Assembly (NCBI GenBank): GCA_001600055.1
Contig: BCIV01000015.1
Location: 372,001-436,000, forward strand
DNA length: 64,000 nucleotides
Direction: 5' to 3'
Source: Filobasidium wieringae
Lineage: Eukaryota; Basidiomycota; Tremellomycetes; Filobasidiales; Filobasidiaceae
Positions 26,090 through 37,645 of this stretch are shown here, in pieces; position 1 is the first letter of the stretch; each line of letters begins with the position of its first letter. The position numbers were made by a program, and so were the translations under genes. The notes below the pieces were generated by a model, which worked only from the letters and a program-made list of their open reading frames with translations, ran no database searches and had not been told where the DNA came from.

Positions 26090-27478
26090 GTCGTTCAAAT
26101 GTTCCTTTGGTTGCTGATAGTCGAAATTAGTTACTTCTTTGAAGCCTAAACTGGGTGTTATTGCGTTGGTGGATTGCCTTTCGAGTCAAGAGGCGTTCAA
26201 CTTGCAACTTGTTCGTCCAAATGATATACTGATTTGCTGTTAGGTTCTTGAACCGCCGTACGAAAACTCTATGGAGAACCTTTCTTTTGTATTGTAACGG
26301 ACCCAGATGCCTGTATGTAGTAACCGAGAGTACGGAAAGAGACAAGAAGATGAAAAGTCTATTGCCACTACGGATTCTAGAGGAGAGTGAGAGTATAGTT
26401 GTATGGGCTGGTTATTGATTGTCAATCTATGCTTCACTCTGCCTCGAACGGCTCGACTCTGGAATTCGGTTAGAAGCGACATCGATCATCGAACCTGCTA
26501 GGACCGGATCCGAAACGTTACGTCAGCAGTGTCGCGATCTCTGTCAGGTTGCCACTTCTCCGCCCTTCTGTCCCGTTGAGTTCTATACAAACAGACTGTG
26601 CTGAACTATTTGATCCCATTAATGAACTGTTGATCATCGAGTATATGATGGACATGGTATGCTATGTTCTGAAGGTGCAGGATTTCCCGAGATCTTCCTT
26701 CTTGCAGCTCCAGGCCATACTGCTCCTTTCGTTCGCATGACCATAGTCACTGCTCACTTTTGTGTGTACCTTCACTCTGGCTATGCCTGACACAAAAGAG
26801 CGGTCTTTTCAAGGAACCGGATTTTCTTGGGAACCCTGTTCAGGATGGGGAAAACATCAGACTCGCTGTTGTTCGGTTTCCACTAGGTCTATCCGCGGGA
26901 TCGAATGCTTGGTTATACTAGCGTTACGTATTAGTCAACGAGTGGTCTCTGTCTTGGGCGGAGGGTCTTCGTACATGGTCAAATATAACAGTGCAGCTGT
27001 ACGCACTGCAGCAACCCATGTCAGAACGAATTCGCAAGCGTTCGCCAGCATGTTGATTTACCGTGTAACCCGGCTGCACATCTCGTTTATCAGGCGCACA
27101 GAACGGGTCGGTACTCCAGCTTATTCATACTCACTCCTATATAAATCTTTGATTGTGTAGCCTGTTCCTACTCATAGTCCGTTCCTACTCATAGTGCTCG
27201 AAGTGAATCCCTTCCTGCAAGGCATATAGAATTCGCGCGACTTGGCCCGCGCGTTGCAGGTCGTGACAATTGGATCATGTTATACAGTATGTTCGCTTGC
27301 ATTCCATTCTTGACGACCCCAGCACTCGAAAGTCACTCGTCCATTGAGCCTCACCAGCCACAGCACAACAAACAGAGCAGGCCGCACGCGCATTCGCAGA
27401 AAATCGCGTAGAATATTCCATGCATATTCGTACACTTTACATGACAGACACAAGCTCTATAAACCCATCTCAACCCCT
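26090..27478. other. long intergenic region, no gene recognised
   Basis: About 1.4 kb between the NFX1 start and the phosphate carrier stop. Scattered short frames have no domains and no convincing splice chains. A short tandem duplication (gttcctactcatagt twice, near 27167-27198) is visible. The left part should be the NFX1 promoter. Confidence 0.4.
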
Positions 27479-29005
27479 CTACTTCGCAATCTTCTGGATT
27501 TCAGCACCGCCACGTGCACCTAGGGCCTTTTTGATATCTGCGGTTGGGGGTTCCTCTTAGGTGTCAATGGAGGAAACGAAGTAGATGGGAAAAGAGCGGG
27601 ACATACCATCGTAGATCATGAACTGTCCAGCGGTTAAAGTACCGATCATGAACAACCTAGCTCCCATACCGGTGAAGAGACCAGAGGGTCCGAGCTGCTT
27701 GGCCATTCCGATAATTCGGGAGGTGGTGCTCTCACCAGGGGCACCCTTGGTCTTGTTAATCTTGGACAAAAGGGTGTCGGCAGGTTGAGAGATCTGTTCG
27801 ATGGAAAAGTTCAAGGATGGTCAGTAACGTGCCCAAACGCAGGTCGAATAGAACAGGGCAGCTCGTAGGTTTTTATACGGGACACCTTTTGTCTTGAGCT
27901 CTGAAAGGAAAGAACGACTCACGATGGCAGCGGCGAAACCGGCAATCAAACCTCCAAGCAAGTTGACTCCGGTCAAAGAGCCACCCAGCTCCTCTTTGGT
28001 CTTTCCGGTAGCAGCGATGATCTTCTCCTGAGCGGCCTCGAAGACGGCGAACTTGGCCATGGTGTAAGGAACCTGCTTGAAAAGGATGGGTCCGAATCTG
28101 AATAGGAAAACCCAAGTCAATAAGAGTTGACATCGCATCAAGGCCTCACTGGCGGCTCACCCGGCGTAGAATCCTCCCAGACCCTCCTCACGCAAGATCC
28201 TGGCGAAACCGGATCCCAAACCACTGGCGAAAGTAGGGTCAGAGACCAACCTGATTCGGACGGCCTCCAAGGGGGTAAGAGCACAATCGGCGAAGAACTC
28301 GGCGATGGCGGAAGCTCCGAGGTAGATGGCCAATCGGTTCTCACGGGCGGCGTCCATACCGACCTGGTCGATGGCAACCTTCTTCCAGAACTCGTATCCT
28401 CCGAACTTGAGGGCTCCCTGGATAGAGTATCCGGCAACAGTAGGTCCGAGACCGGTCAAGAGAGCACCGGCACCCTCCTTGGCGATGACCTGACGGAATC
28501 CTCCGATAAGTCCCTTGTTGTAGATCTCAGGGGAGAGCTGAATTCGGGTCTTGACGACATCGACGGGGGTCAAGGCACCTAAGACGGGAACAAAAGGGGT
28601 TTATAAGTTCATCGCTCGGCATCGATTCAGAGTGCATGTGATGCTTACCGTGGGTGATGGCACATCCGAGAGCTCCGGCAAGAGCGAACCTGTTTATATA
28701 GTTGCCGTTGTCAGCAATAATCCTCGACTAGGCCTTTTCAAGTTGACCAGTCAGACGACCTACCTGGAGTAAAGGTCAATACCGGTGGGGTTGGTGGAGA
28801 CGGTGTCCTTGACGACCTCCTTTCCATCCTGGAGCTTCAAGTAAGCCTTGTCACCGACCTGGTGAGCCAAAGCGGATCCCTTGACCTTGAGCTCCTCAGC
28901 CTTGGCCTGAGCCTGGGCGGTAGCGTTGTCGATCTTTTCACCGATAGAGGGGATGGTGAAAGCGGCGGAGAAAAAGGGGTTAGGGTTGTAGGTACGGGAA
29001 GCCAT
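27479..29005 (-). CDS. MIR1: mitochondrial phosphate carrier
   Basis: Inner-membrane carrier that imports phosphate for ATP synthesis (Mir1/PIC2, SLC25A3). ATG at 29005, stop at 27479-27481. The N-terminal about 70 residues are a matrix or presequence-like region. Three carrier repeats follow, with signatures [22 protein letters not shown] and [11 protein letters not shown]. The typical phosphate-carrier stretches [17 protein letters not shown] and [10 protein letters not shown] are present. The C-terminus is [19 protein letters not shown]. At least five introns interrupt the gene. Strongly C/G-ending codons suggest high expression. A family of CGGACATC sites lies upstream. The yeast paralogue Pic2 is an alternative name, but the sequence fits the main phosphate carrier class. 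Confidence 0.94.
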
Positions 29006-29883
29006 TGTGAAGAGAGTGGTGATTTGTTAGATACAGCTGATGTCTATGGAGAGGAAAAGAGAACGACGGAATGTGAATTGATGATGTTGAAGTTGTTTGT
29101 TCGATGAAAAGGTAGCAACGAGTGAAAACGGCCCGCGAAGGCGACGCGCAAGAAGATACGGGTCAAGCCATTTGAAACCGCGGATTATTCGGTTGTACTC
29201 GGACATCGTGTAGTGACGAGCGGACATCGTATATCACAGCGGACATCAAATGACTGCATGTCCAGAAGCAGGTGCCCCAGGACGTCGGTCAATTTTCTGG
29301 GCGGTCGCTTATACAAAACCTTAATCTACGTGATCGTACCTGATGGCTCGCACGTTCCCCTTATTTAGATTCCGAGAACACACGATACATCCGGGAAATA
29401 AGCCGACGGTTTCAGCTTTGCGGGGCATCGAATGCAAGTACCGCAAAATCACAACCATTGCCGCTCGAAATTGTGGGACCGCCGGTAAGTCCCACGGACC
29501 TATTTTCATACTTGCACCAATGTCAGCTCGGAGACGCAGTGGTCTCGTGACTTGGCAGGCGGCTAAGCGCCGATGATTCCGCTTGCCGCATGTTGAAGGC
29601 ACAGGGGACTCCTACACCTCTTACGGCAATGCGCATCGTGTCAATGATGTCCCGCTCTGTCTTTGACACCGTTGGCGTTCCCTCGGTGGGGAACCGCAGG
29701 CAAGCAGCACGGGGCCATCTGATTTCCTGATGTCGTACGGTTGAATCCCCAAATCGTTGATCGATAAGGTGAGTTGAGAAAACGTATAAAGGGCTGGTAT
29801 AGACTAGAGAATCGTATGGATCATTCGAGCTTCTTCTTTCCTCACCTCATCCGCTACTCGTCTACACAAAGAGGCTCGCAAAG
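29006..29883. promoter_or_regulatory. divergent promoter region, phosphate carrier / FHS transporter
   Basis: An 878 bp spacer between head-to-head genes. It contains three CGGACATC copies (29200-29207, 29221-29228, 29240-29247) on the carrier side. A hairpin gtgggac...gtcccac (29473-29495) lies in the middle. No coding sequence is recognised. Confidence 0.5.
29200..29247. promoter_or_regulatory. triple CGGACATC element
   Basis: Three exact 8-mers at 29200, 29221 and 29240, in one orientation and spaced 21 and 19 bp apart (about two helical turns). They start 195-235 bp upstream of the phosphate carrier ATG. The same 8-mer recurs upstream of TIM44. Confidence 0.6.
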
Positions 29884-31720
29884 ATGGCTCCTACTCCTAC
29901 CGATTACACGCAAATGACCAAGAGGGAGATCGTCTTCTCCTTCTCCGTCGTCACCTGTCTCTTCTTCCTATGGGGATTGTAAGTTCAACGTGTTCTCTGA
30001 GGTATTCAGTCACTTACTTACAAAGTCAAATTCAGCTCGTACGGATTGCTCGTGAGTCCAACGCGTTGTCTGGTGTTTCTAGTCACTTACAAGGTCAAAT
30101 CAAAATAGGATGTACTCAATGCCCATTTCCTTGCGTTCTTCCACCTTACAAGGACTCAAACCACCTTGCTTCAGTTTGCGTGAGTAAAGTTGCGCGAGTT
30201 GATTTCAACTTTTTTCGCGCGATATTGATCGATTTCCCCTTATCAACAGCTACTTCATCGCCTACCTCGTCGTTGCTCCTCCTATGGGAATCTTCATGAG
30301 GAAGTTTGGTTACAAGCTCGGAATTCACGTCGGTTTGGGATTGTTTTCCCTTGGAGCTATCCTCTTCTGGCCTGCTGCCAAGTTCGAGCACTACGGAATG
30401 TTCGTCGCCTTCACTTTCATCATCGCGTCCGGTAGGTTCCCTCTCGATCATATGAGTCGGCGGCATCGCGGTCTCACATATATTTGGATCAGGTCTTGCT
30501 ACCCTTGAAGTCGCTGCCAACACCTTCATCACCGTCTTGGGACCCCCCGAGTACGCTTCCTTCAGGCTTACTCTCGCTCAGGGATTCAACGGAATTGCCA
30601 CTATCGTCGGACCCCTCATCGCTTCTCACGCTTTCTTCACCGGAAAGAATTCTGAGAGCTTGGGATCCGTTCAATACGTCTACCTTGCCATGTGCATTTT
30701 GGGTTGTATCGTCAACGTCTTGATCTTCTTTGCCAAGTTGCCGGAAATTCAGCAAGTTGTCGCTCAGGACGCCAAGGCGATCAAGCCTTCTGTTGCCGGT
30801 TTCGTCAAGGCTGCGCCCCACACTATCTTCGGAGCTCTTGCGGAATTTGCTTATGGTATGTTGCCTTCCGACTCACATGAGGCCGTCATATTGATATGTC
30901 ATCTTTCCGCAGTCGGAGCTCAGGTTGCGGTCGCTTCCAACGTCATCTTCTACCTCACTCTTCAACCCGGTATCAGCCCCAAGATCACCAACGCTCAGGC
31001 CTCAAACATGTTTTCGGGTAAGTCCGGTCGAGTTCTACTCAAACAACTCAACGGCAATTGAACGATCGAATCTGCATTTGATAGGATGTCAGGCAGTCTT
31101 CACTGTCGGACGCTTCATCGGAGTCGTCTACTTGCGATACGTTGACCCTTCCCTGTGTCTGTTCGTCCATGGAGTTGGTCTCGTCGTCTTCACTCTTTTG
31201 ACTGCCGTTCTTCCTGGAAAAGGTAAGCCTCTCCGACTACGATTCTCTCATGGTTGTGACTAATCGGTTCTGGTCTTTCTCTCAAATAGCCGGTGTCGCT
31301 TGTCTATTCATCATCTTCTTCTTCGAATCCATCTGCTACCCCGTGATCTTCAGTGTTGCCACAGCAGATCTTGGTGTTTACAACAAGCTAGGAGGAGGAT
31401 TGATCGCTGCTGGAGTGTCCGGAGGAGCCGTCTGGCCTGCTATGCAGACTGCTGTTAGTGAAGCCAAGGGATCCAGCGAGCATATTTCTATGTTGATCCC
31501 TATGGCCGGGTTCGTTCCTTTGGCTATCTACGGTTTGGCCATGTGGATGGTCCGAACCAAAAAGTACAACGGTGGAGTCTACTCATGGAAGGTCATCCAC
31601 CCTCCCCTTGAGACCGCTGTTGATGCCAACCTCGAGGAGTCTTACGAATCTACCGGTATTCCCCACACTGGCGCTGCCGAGATCAAGGAGGAGGCCGAGT
31701 ACAAGGAGAACAAGTACTAA
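29884..31720 (+). CDS. FHS-family (FucP-like) sugar/proton symporter
   Basis: Twelve-helix MFS transporter of the fucose/galactose/glucose:H+ symporter (FHS) group. Exon 1 is 29884-29978, exon 2 is only 16 nt (30036-30051) and exon 3 starts at 30109. Together they read FLWGFSYGLLDVLNAHF, the conserved first helix of this family (bacterial FucP has a WGF...HF pattern here). Later segments include VAPPMGIFMRKFGYKLG (loop 2-3 signature), GLATLEVAANTFITVLGP, RLTLAQGFNGIATIVGP and PVIFSVATADLG. The C-terminal tail is acidic and cytosolic. Exact substrate unknown, L-fucose or a hexose being plausible. It is followed by about 1.8 kb without a recognised gene. Confidence 0.9.
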
Positions 31721-32639
31721 ACAAAAGTTATATAATGATGAGGGCTGTATTAGGTTAACAAGATATGTGATATTATCGATCGATTCGTTTCAGCACATTG
31801 ACTTCTATCAATTAAGGGTTACATCTCGAGAGGTAGAGACCAGATTGCTCGGGTGGACAGCGAACGTCAAGGCTCTACAGCCTGATTCCAGATAATACCC
31901 TCTATTGACATCCGCTGTTGCATGCTGCAGTGACTCTTCTCACCTCGATACCTCCGCGCGATTCACGCGATTCTGTTGAATTCCACTGATTTGAGTTCAG
32001 TCATGGCCAACGATTTGCGAACCTGAAGAAGTTTAGTATGTCCTGGGATTTAAAAGTTGCAAAGTACGTAGATCATCTTTGTATGAGGCCCGCTCCTCAT
32101 GGAGGCAGACCGCTGGAGAGGGTAGAAGGGTCACGAACCTTTTGCCCAAGATCATATATATATTGAGCTCAGGGATAGACATCAGAACATAAAATCTCAG
32201 GGGTCTCTGCGGGAAGATTAGCACTGGTACGGACGACTCATGATTTCGCGCAGATATCGAAAGAACCAGACACCACAGCTTATCGTCTTTGCCAAACTCA
32301 TTCCAGCAGTCCTTACCGAGATGAGTGGTCCGGGGACGATATTTCGAATTGTCTTCCTACCTTGGCGAGGCTGGATCAAACCCTCATGGGGAACCGGCAA
32401 TTTTACAAAGATCTTCCATGACGAGGATGACCTTGTGAGATGAATTTTGAAGATCGTCAAATGTCTGGACAAGATTGCTCTTCAAGTCAACGTCGAGTGA
32501 GAGCATAGACAAAACCCAAGAAGAACGAGACGGCGACCACTGTTACGAAGGGGCCTCAAATTGATCGCTGCGAAAGTGAGGGCAACAAACGGCAAAGGCG
32601 GAAACCAGAGCAACAGCAAAGGCGAGATTGATGACCCAG
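31721..32639. other. intergenic region, no gene recognised
   Basis: Downstream flank of the FHS transporter, up to the repeat copy B. Short frames are present on both strands without domains. Nothing else is supported. Confidence 0.4.
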
Positions 32640-33060
32640 TACTGTGTGCTCATTTATCCTGGCCACACCATAATTCCCGAATCCTATTGATCATTGTGAA
32701 ATCGGGAGTACCTTTCAATATAGGAACTGTTTCCTTGTTAAATTCCTTGACTAAAGTCGTCTCCACATACGCCATCACACTTTGCCTGGTTGCAGTGGGA
32801 ACGCTGATGCCTGTGTTGCGCTAGATGTGGTTCTAGAGCGATTCAATATACCCCCGCGCGGTGACCACAGAACATCCCCTCCCCCTTGAGATGGAACGAC
32901 ACCTCGGGTCACTACCTCCACCTCTACTTTTACACAAAACAGGATGTGGTAGACAATGAGATGCCAGATTTTGACATTGAGAGGTTGACAACCCTCCTTC
33001 AAAGTGTCCTCAGGTGTCTGAGGGTGGGAAGGGAGATTCGTTCAAACGTCCAGCTTGACT
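32640..33060 (-). repeat. dispersed repeat, copy B (inverted relative to copy A)
   Basis: Reverse complement of this segment aligns with 4110-4692. Copy B has a single version of the unit that is duplicated in copy A, so it is probably closer to the ancestral form. Its outer edge continues into a gttgcaac-rich stretch (33059-33078) not shared with copy A. Both copies sit in gene-poor spacers. No transposase, terminal inverted repeat or target duplication was found. Confidence 0.85.
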
Positions 33061-33563
33061 GTTGCAACCGTTGCAACCTGACTATTGATCTAGCTTCGGC
33101 AGGTGAAGGAGGGTGAACAGCTTGGATGACGAGCAAGGCGTGGAAGCGATCGACTAAGTCTGCATTAGAGAAGCTGATCTGAAGCGCCTTAGAAGGTGTA
33201 CGCCTATTGCGAATATGTGACAGTCACAACTCGATACGAACCTAAAAAGGAACCGAGGGCCTATACAGCAAAATCCGGAAGACAAGAGGATGTCGATTTC
33301 ACGTCCACCAGCGGCTCGACCGCTCCAAGCAGCTTGATCGTCAATCCACTTGAACCCTTGGGATGACTGCCGAAAACGTACTCTGACATGATCAAGCTCA
33401 CACATTGCTCACAGCAGTAGCTGAGGGGTTCATATCGCTTGCACTCAGATCACGCGATTCTATTCTGACATGGTATGTATATCATCGCCGCGTCTCTTCT
33501 GCTTCCACTCCGTCTCGTGTACGGGCCAACGATCCTGTGTCTCCTTTCTTCGAGTATAGCTAC
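33061..33563. other. intergenic region, no gene recognised
   Basis: Stretch between repeat copy B and the translin stop codon. A frame of about 80 codons on the minus strand has no recognisable domain. Most likely non-coding. Confidence 0.4.
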
Positions 33564-34745
33564 CTAAGACGAATTCGCCTCCTTGCCCTTCCCGACCAAA
33601 CCTCTCAAGGTGATGTCATAAACGACATCCTCACACCTCTTCACGTCGTATTTCAGACTATCAAACCTTCTCCTCAACGTATCATTCCTCAAGTTCAACT
33701 GATCAAGCGGGGCGTGCAGAAAATCCGAGAGAATTAGCGGAATTGAGCGGAAGACGGCTGATAAGGTGGATGAACGTACGAGAGAGAACCCAGCGAACAG
33801 GTCTTTTTCGAACGAAGCGATTTTGAGCGGGAGGTTGAAGTTGCCGAGGGTCACGGAGTTCATCGCCAATCTCGCCTGATCGTGCAAGTGATTAGTTTCG
33901 CCAAGAACGGTGGGGATGAGGGAACGGAGGGCAGGACGAACCAATTCGTTACTAGCTCCGATGACTCCTTGTAGATAATCATCTGTTGACAACATCACTC
34001 GATCTTGCCATTCTTGCTTTACTATATGAAGGTGAAATCGAGCAGAAAGGTAGCCATTTCATCCAATCAGCACTTTGCGATAAGAACCGGGCTGAATTTC
34101 TTGTAGGAGAACTCACTACCGATGATTTCGATCACCTCTGCCAGAGGGATGAGGGATGCGGTGAGGAGGAAATAGGCGAGTGTGATTGATGTCGTAAGCG
34201 ATTTGAGAATGAAAGAGGGTTGATATTGGTATCTATCGTTGCATCGAGGAAGAAAGGGGAAGTCGTGAGCGAGGAAGCAGGACGAATCAATATAGGATAA
34301 GGTTCGGTGGACAAAGATCGGACGAACTTATGGTATTCCCCGGTAGGTATCCGATCGGCAACCAAAGCCCATTGTCCTGATCCCTGTCTGACCTGACTCA
34401 AGACCTCGTTCGCTAATTCGTCCACTATCCTGTCCAAAAACGAACGAGGAACGTCAGCGATTCCGATGGGGTTATGACCGGAAAGGAGATATGCTCGTAC
34501 GTTTCTCCTCGGGGGTGGAATGTGATCGATTGATCAAAGCAGTGACGTTCCTTGAAAGCGTATCCAAAGGCTGAAGACTTTCTTTTATACTCTGGAAGGT
34601 GGTTTCAGGATGATCAGTTCATGGTGAGACATTGCTTCAATGGACGGACAGGACAGACCTCTTTGACTTGAGATTCCTTTTCCAAGTCTGAGCTGACTTG
34701 TTGCAGGATTGCCGAGAGGGTGGATGTGGTGTGGTTGTTTGTCAT
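33564..34745 (-). CDS. TSN: translin
   Basis: Single-strand nucleic-acid binding protein that forms the C3PO RNase complex with Trax. ATG at 34745 (MTNNHTTSTLSAILQQVSS), stop at 33564-33566. Blocks recovered from separate exons match translin in order: a helical N-terminus (SSDLEKESQVKE), the WALVADRIPTGEYHKF segment, a hydrophobic helix (ILKSLTTSITLAYFLLTA), AEVIEIIG, and the C-terminal core NSVTLGNFNLPLKIASF, DLFAGFSL, LNLRNDTLRRRFDSLKYDVKR and CEDVVYDITLRGLVGKGKEA. No Trax partner gene is in this window. At least five introns interrupt the gene. Confidence 0.92.
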
Positions 34746-35072
34746 TTTGACAGAATATGGAATTCTATAGTATTAGTAGTGGAAGTGCTCGAGCTGACCG
34801 ACTTGGAGGAGATCAACCTTTCGATTGATCGAAGTGAACCATGACGAATTGATAATGCATATTTCGGGAGTTTTGATAATACATAACATGTTGACACGGC
34901 GAAGACCGACGAGATGTTTGCTTCCGATGTCGAGGAGATTATTGCCAAATATATCGCCATTCAGTTTCTGAGTTCATGGAAATACCCTTTGCCTTCGAAT
35001 ACAACTTCTTCCTCTTCTTCCTCCCTTCACTCGATTCGCACGGCCTACTCAGTCTCATAGACCATCTTCATC
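34746..35072. promoter_or_regulatory. divergent promoter, translin / BVMO
   Basis: A 327 bp spacer between head-to-head start codons. AT-rich near 34850-34960 and pyrimidine-rich just before the monooxygenase ATG. No specific site recognised. Confidence 0.45.
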
Positions 35073-37257
35073 ATGGCAGACCCAATAACAGTAACGATAA
35101 TCGGCGCCGGCATGTCAGGTATAGCCCAAGCGATCGCCCTGAAACAATCCCTCGGTTCTTGCGTAAAGATGACCATCTTCGAACGTTCCCATGCTCCAGG
35201 AGGAGTATGGAGGGACTCGAAGTGGCCTGGTGCAGGAGTGGATATACCCATTCATCTTTATAGTTTATGGAACGCTCCCAAGGCGGATTGGAGCAGGGTT
35301 TACGCGGAGCAGCCGGAGGTGTTGAGGTATTTGACCGGGTTGATCGAGGAGCATGGCAAGTTTCTTGGTCTTCACGAAATTCCTCGATATATTTATTTAT
35401 CTACCTCTGTTGCAGATCTGAGCGATTGTTTCGTATATAATACCACCTACCTCTCCTCAACCTGGAATCCCCAAACATGTACCCACACAATCCAGCTTCG
35501 ACCTTCCGACTCCCCCACTCCTATAACACATACCTCACAAATCCTCATCTCTGCCAACGGTCCCCTCTCCTCGCCCCTTATACCTCGTATTCCCGGCCGA
35601 GAGTCGTTTCAAGGTCCAGCATTTCATAACCTGAACTGGGACAGTACGATCGATTTCCAAAACAAGAAAGTCGCTGTGATAGGGAATGGTAGTTCCGGGA
35701 TCCAATTCATCCCTGGACTCAGTGAGATCGAGGGGTGCGAGGTGGTTCAGTTCATTAGAAGCGGGGGTTATTACTTCCCTAAAGGTTGGTTCTATGCTGT
35801 TTGTTGCGCGGGCAGGAACGAGGCTGATCATGATGATCCATGACAGTCAATACGGAATTTACGAAATGGGAAAAGACACTGTTCAAGTATTTACCAGGTT
35901 ATCGACTTGTCCATCGTCTCCGTATCTTCTTAGCCGTGAGTATCCAAACTATCTGACTTTCCCTTGGAACATGGTCTGATCCCTCTTCCGCCACTTGAAA
36001 TGTCCGATCACCTTTAGCACAACGATCGATGGGATACGAGAAATTACGAAGAAGGTGAAGCCCATGAAAAGGCAGAACAGACACTGTTAAATTATCTGAA
36101 GGATAACGCCCCGGAAGAATATCTAGATGCGTTGATCCCGAAGTATCGTAAGCCATCATTCTTTCGCCGAAAAAGGGACATCACACTAAAACACCTGCCT
36201 CGTCTTTGAACCGCAACAGCATTGGGATGTAAACGACCAGCGTTCGACGCAGGTTGGCTAGCATCTCTCCATAAACCAAACGTCTCCTTGAACGGGGATG
36301 GGATCTCTCATATCACCTCGACATCCATAGTGACCACCAAAGGATGGGAATATAAGCCGGATGTGATCGTCTATGCCACAGGGGCGGATGTAGGGAGACA
36401 CGGGGTGGGGCTGAATATCGGACTCAGAGGCGAGGGGGGGAAAGAGTTGAGAGAGTATTGGGAGGGGATTGGGGGACCACAGGGGTACTTGGGACTGAGC
36501 GTGCCAGGGGTGAGTCCGGGATTCGCCAATCGACACGGAGAATACGATAGGTTCAGAATGGCTGATGTGCAATCCTATGACCAGTTTCCTAACTACTTTA
36601 TGGCGCTTGGTCCCAATGCCGTAGCGGGATCTTGGGGCTTCACTATCGGTAATCAAACCGCTACAATCGCACGGATCGTCCGTGAGGTATGTCTGTTTCT
36701 CATTTCGCGTGCTGAACTGGATTGCTGATCCTCGCGCTCGCTGCAGATGAGAGAATACGGAATCAGATCGATGCAACCGAAGAAGGAAGTGTTTGAGCTG
36801 CATAATACGAGATTACAAGAAAAGTTGACTCAGAGTGTGAGTTGCGCTTCTATACTACCAGAATTTCGGGACACGGTGACGCTGAGATCAATCGTGGACT
36901 CGGTTCAGACCATGGCTAGTACCCTTTGTACAAGTTGGTGGAGGATGTCGGGGAGTGGACGGATATCCGTTCCAAACTCGCTTAACGCTAGTAAGTCCCG
37001 TTCAAGTCTGCTTGAAGGCTCTCTCTGACGAACGAGCCCTACGTATAGTCGGTTTATGGAAAGAGACTCGGACGACGAATTGGAACGATTGGATAACAGT
37101 CGGCCAGGTCGGTAAGGGAGAAAAGGCCGATCTGGGCGTCATGGATGTGGGCGAAAAAGTAAGAAGAAAGAGAGCCAAACAGATCGCATCGATATCCGCT
37201 TTGGCCGCGGCAGTAGCGTTGGTATACCCGGGATGGTCCAATTTGTACAAGTTCTGA
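35073..37257 (+). CDS. FAD-dependent monooxygenase, Baeyer-Villiger type
   Basis: Class B flavoprotein monooxygenase (FAD plus NADPH). The first Rossmann motif is at residues 9-16 (IIGAGMSG), with an acidic strand end (FERSHAPGGVW). The Baeyer-Villiger fingerprint FxGxxxHxxxW is present as FQGPAFHNLNW, followed by WD rather than the usual WP. The second Rossmann motif is VIGNGSSGIQ. DVIVYATGADVG matches the ATG motif before the C-terminal domain. The last exon ends in a hydrophobic helix (ISALAAAVALVYPGW), so membrane association is possible. Several introns are clear. Substrate unknown (ketone or cyclic ketone class). Tandem, same strand, 388 bp before a TauD-type dioxygenase. Confidence 0.88.
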
Positions 37258-37645
37258 ATTCGTTCAATGATATATATCTGAGCCATCGCTTATGCCCGTT
37301 ATCAACTCCGTCTTTGAACATGTGAAACGACGCCGCGCGGAAGTAAATTGGAGTGTCGTGATCGAGCACGTCATTTGGGATGAGCCGGACTAGTGCGAGG
37401 AGGGAAATGAATTGAATATCGACCGGATCCATGTGATTGTGCGATTTCTTGGAATGAGCAAATAGATTGGACGATGGCGACATCTGGGTGAATGACTAGC
37501 CCGAAGGTCAGGGTGTGTAATTCGACCAAGCCGCAGCTAGTTAGTCATATATAAGCAGCACTTGTACCTCTTCCAACCGTAAAGCGATACGGTACACACA
37601 TCTAATTTGTAACCTAAAACCATTGTACCAGAGCACATTGCAAAC
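37258..37645. promoter_or_regulatory. spacer between BVMO and TauD-like genes
   Basis: A 388 bp spacer between co-oriented genes. A catatataagcagc TATA-like stretch (37545-37557) lies about 90-100 bp upstream of the dioxygenase ATG. No other feature. Confidence 0.5.

Noticed and set aside
28127..28582. Long plus-strand frames inside the phosphate carrier gene
   Set aside because: They lie antisense to a well-supported highly expressed carrier with strong codon bias, which creates open frames on the opposite strand by chance.
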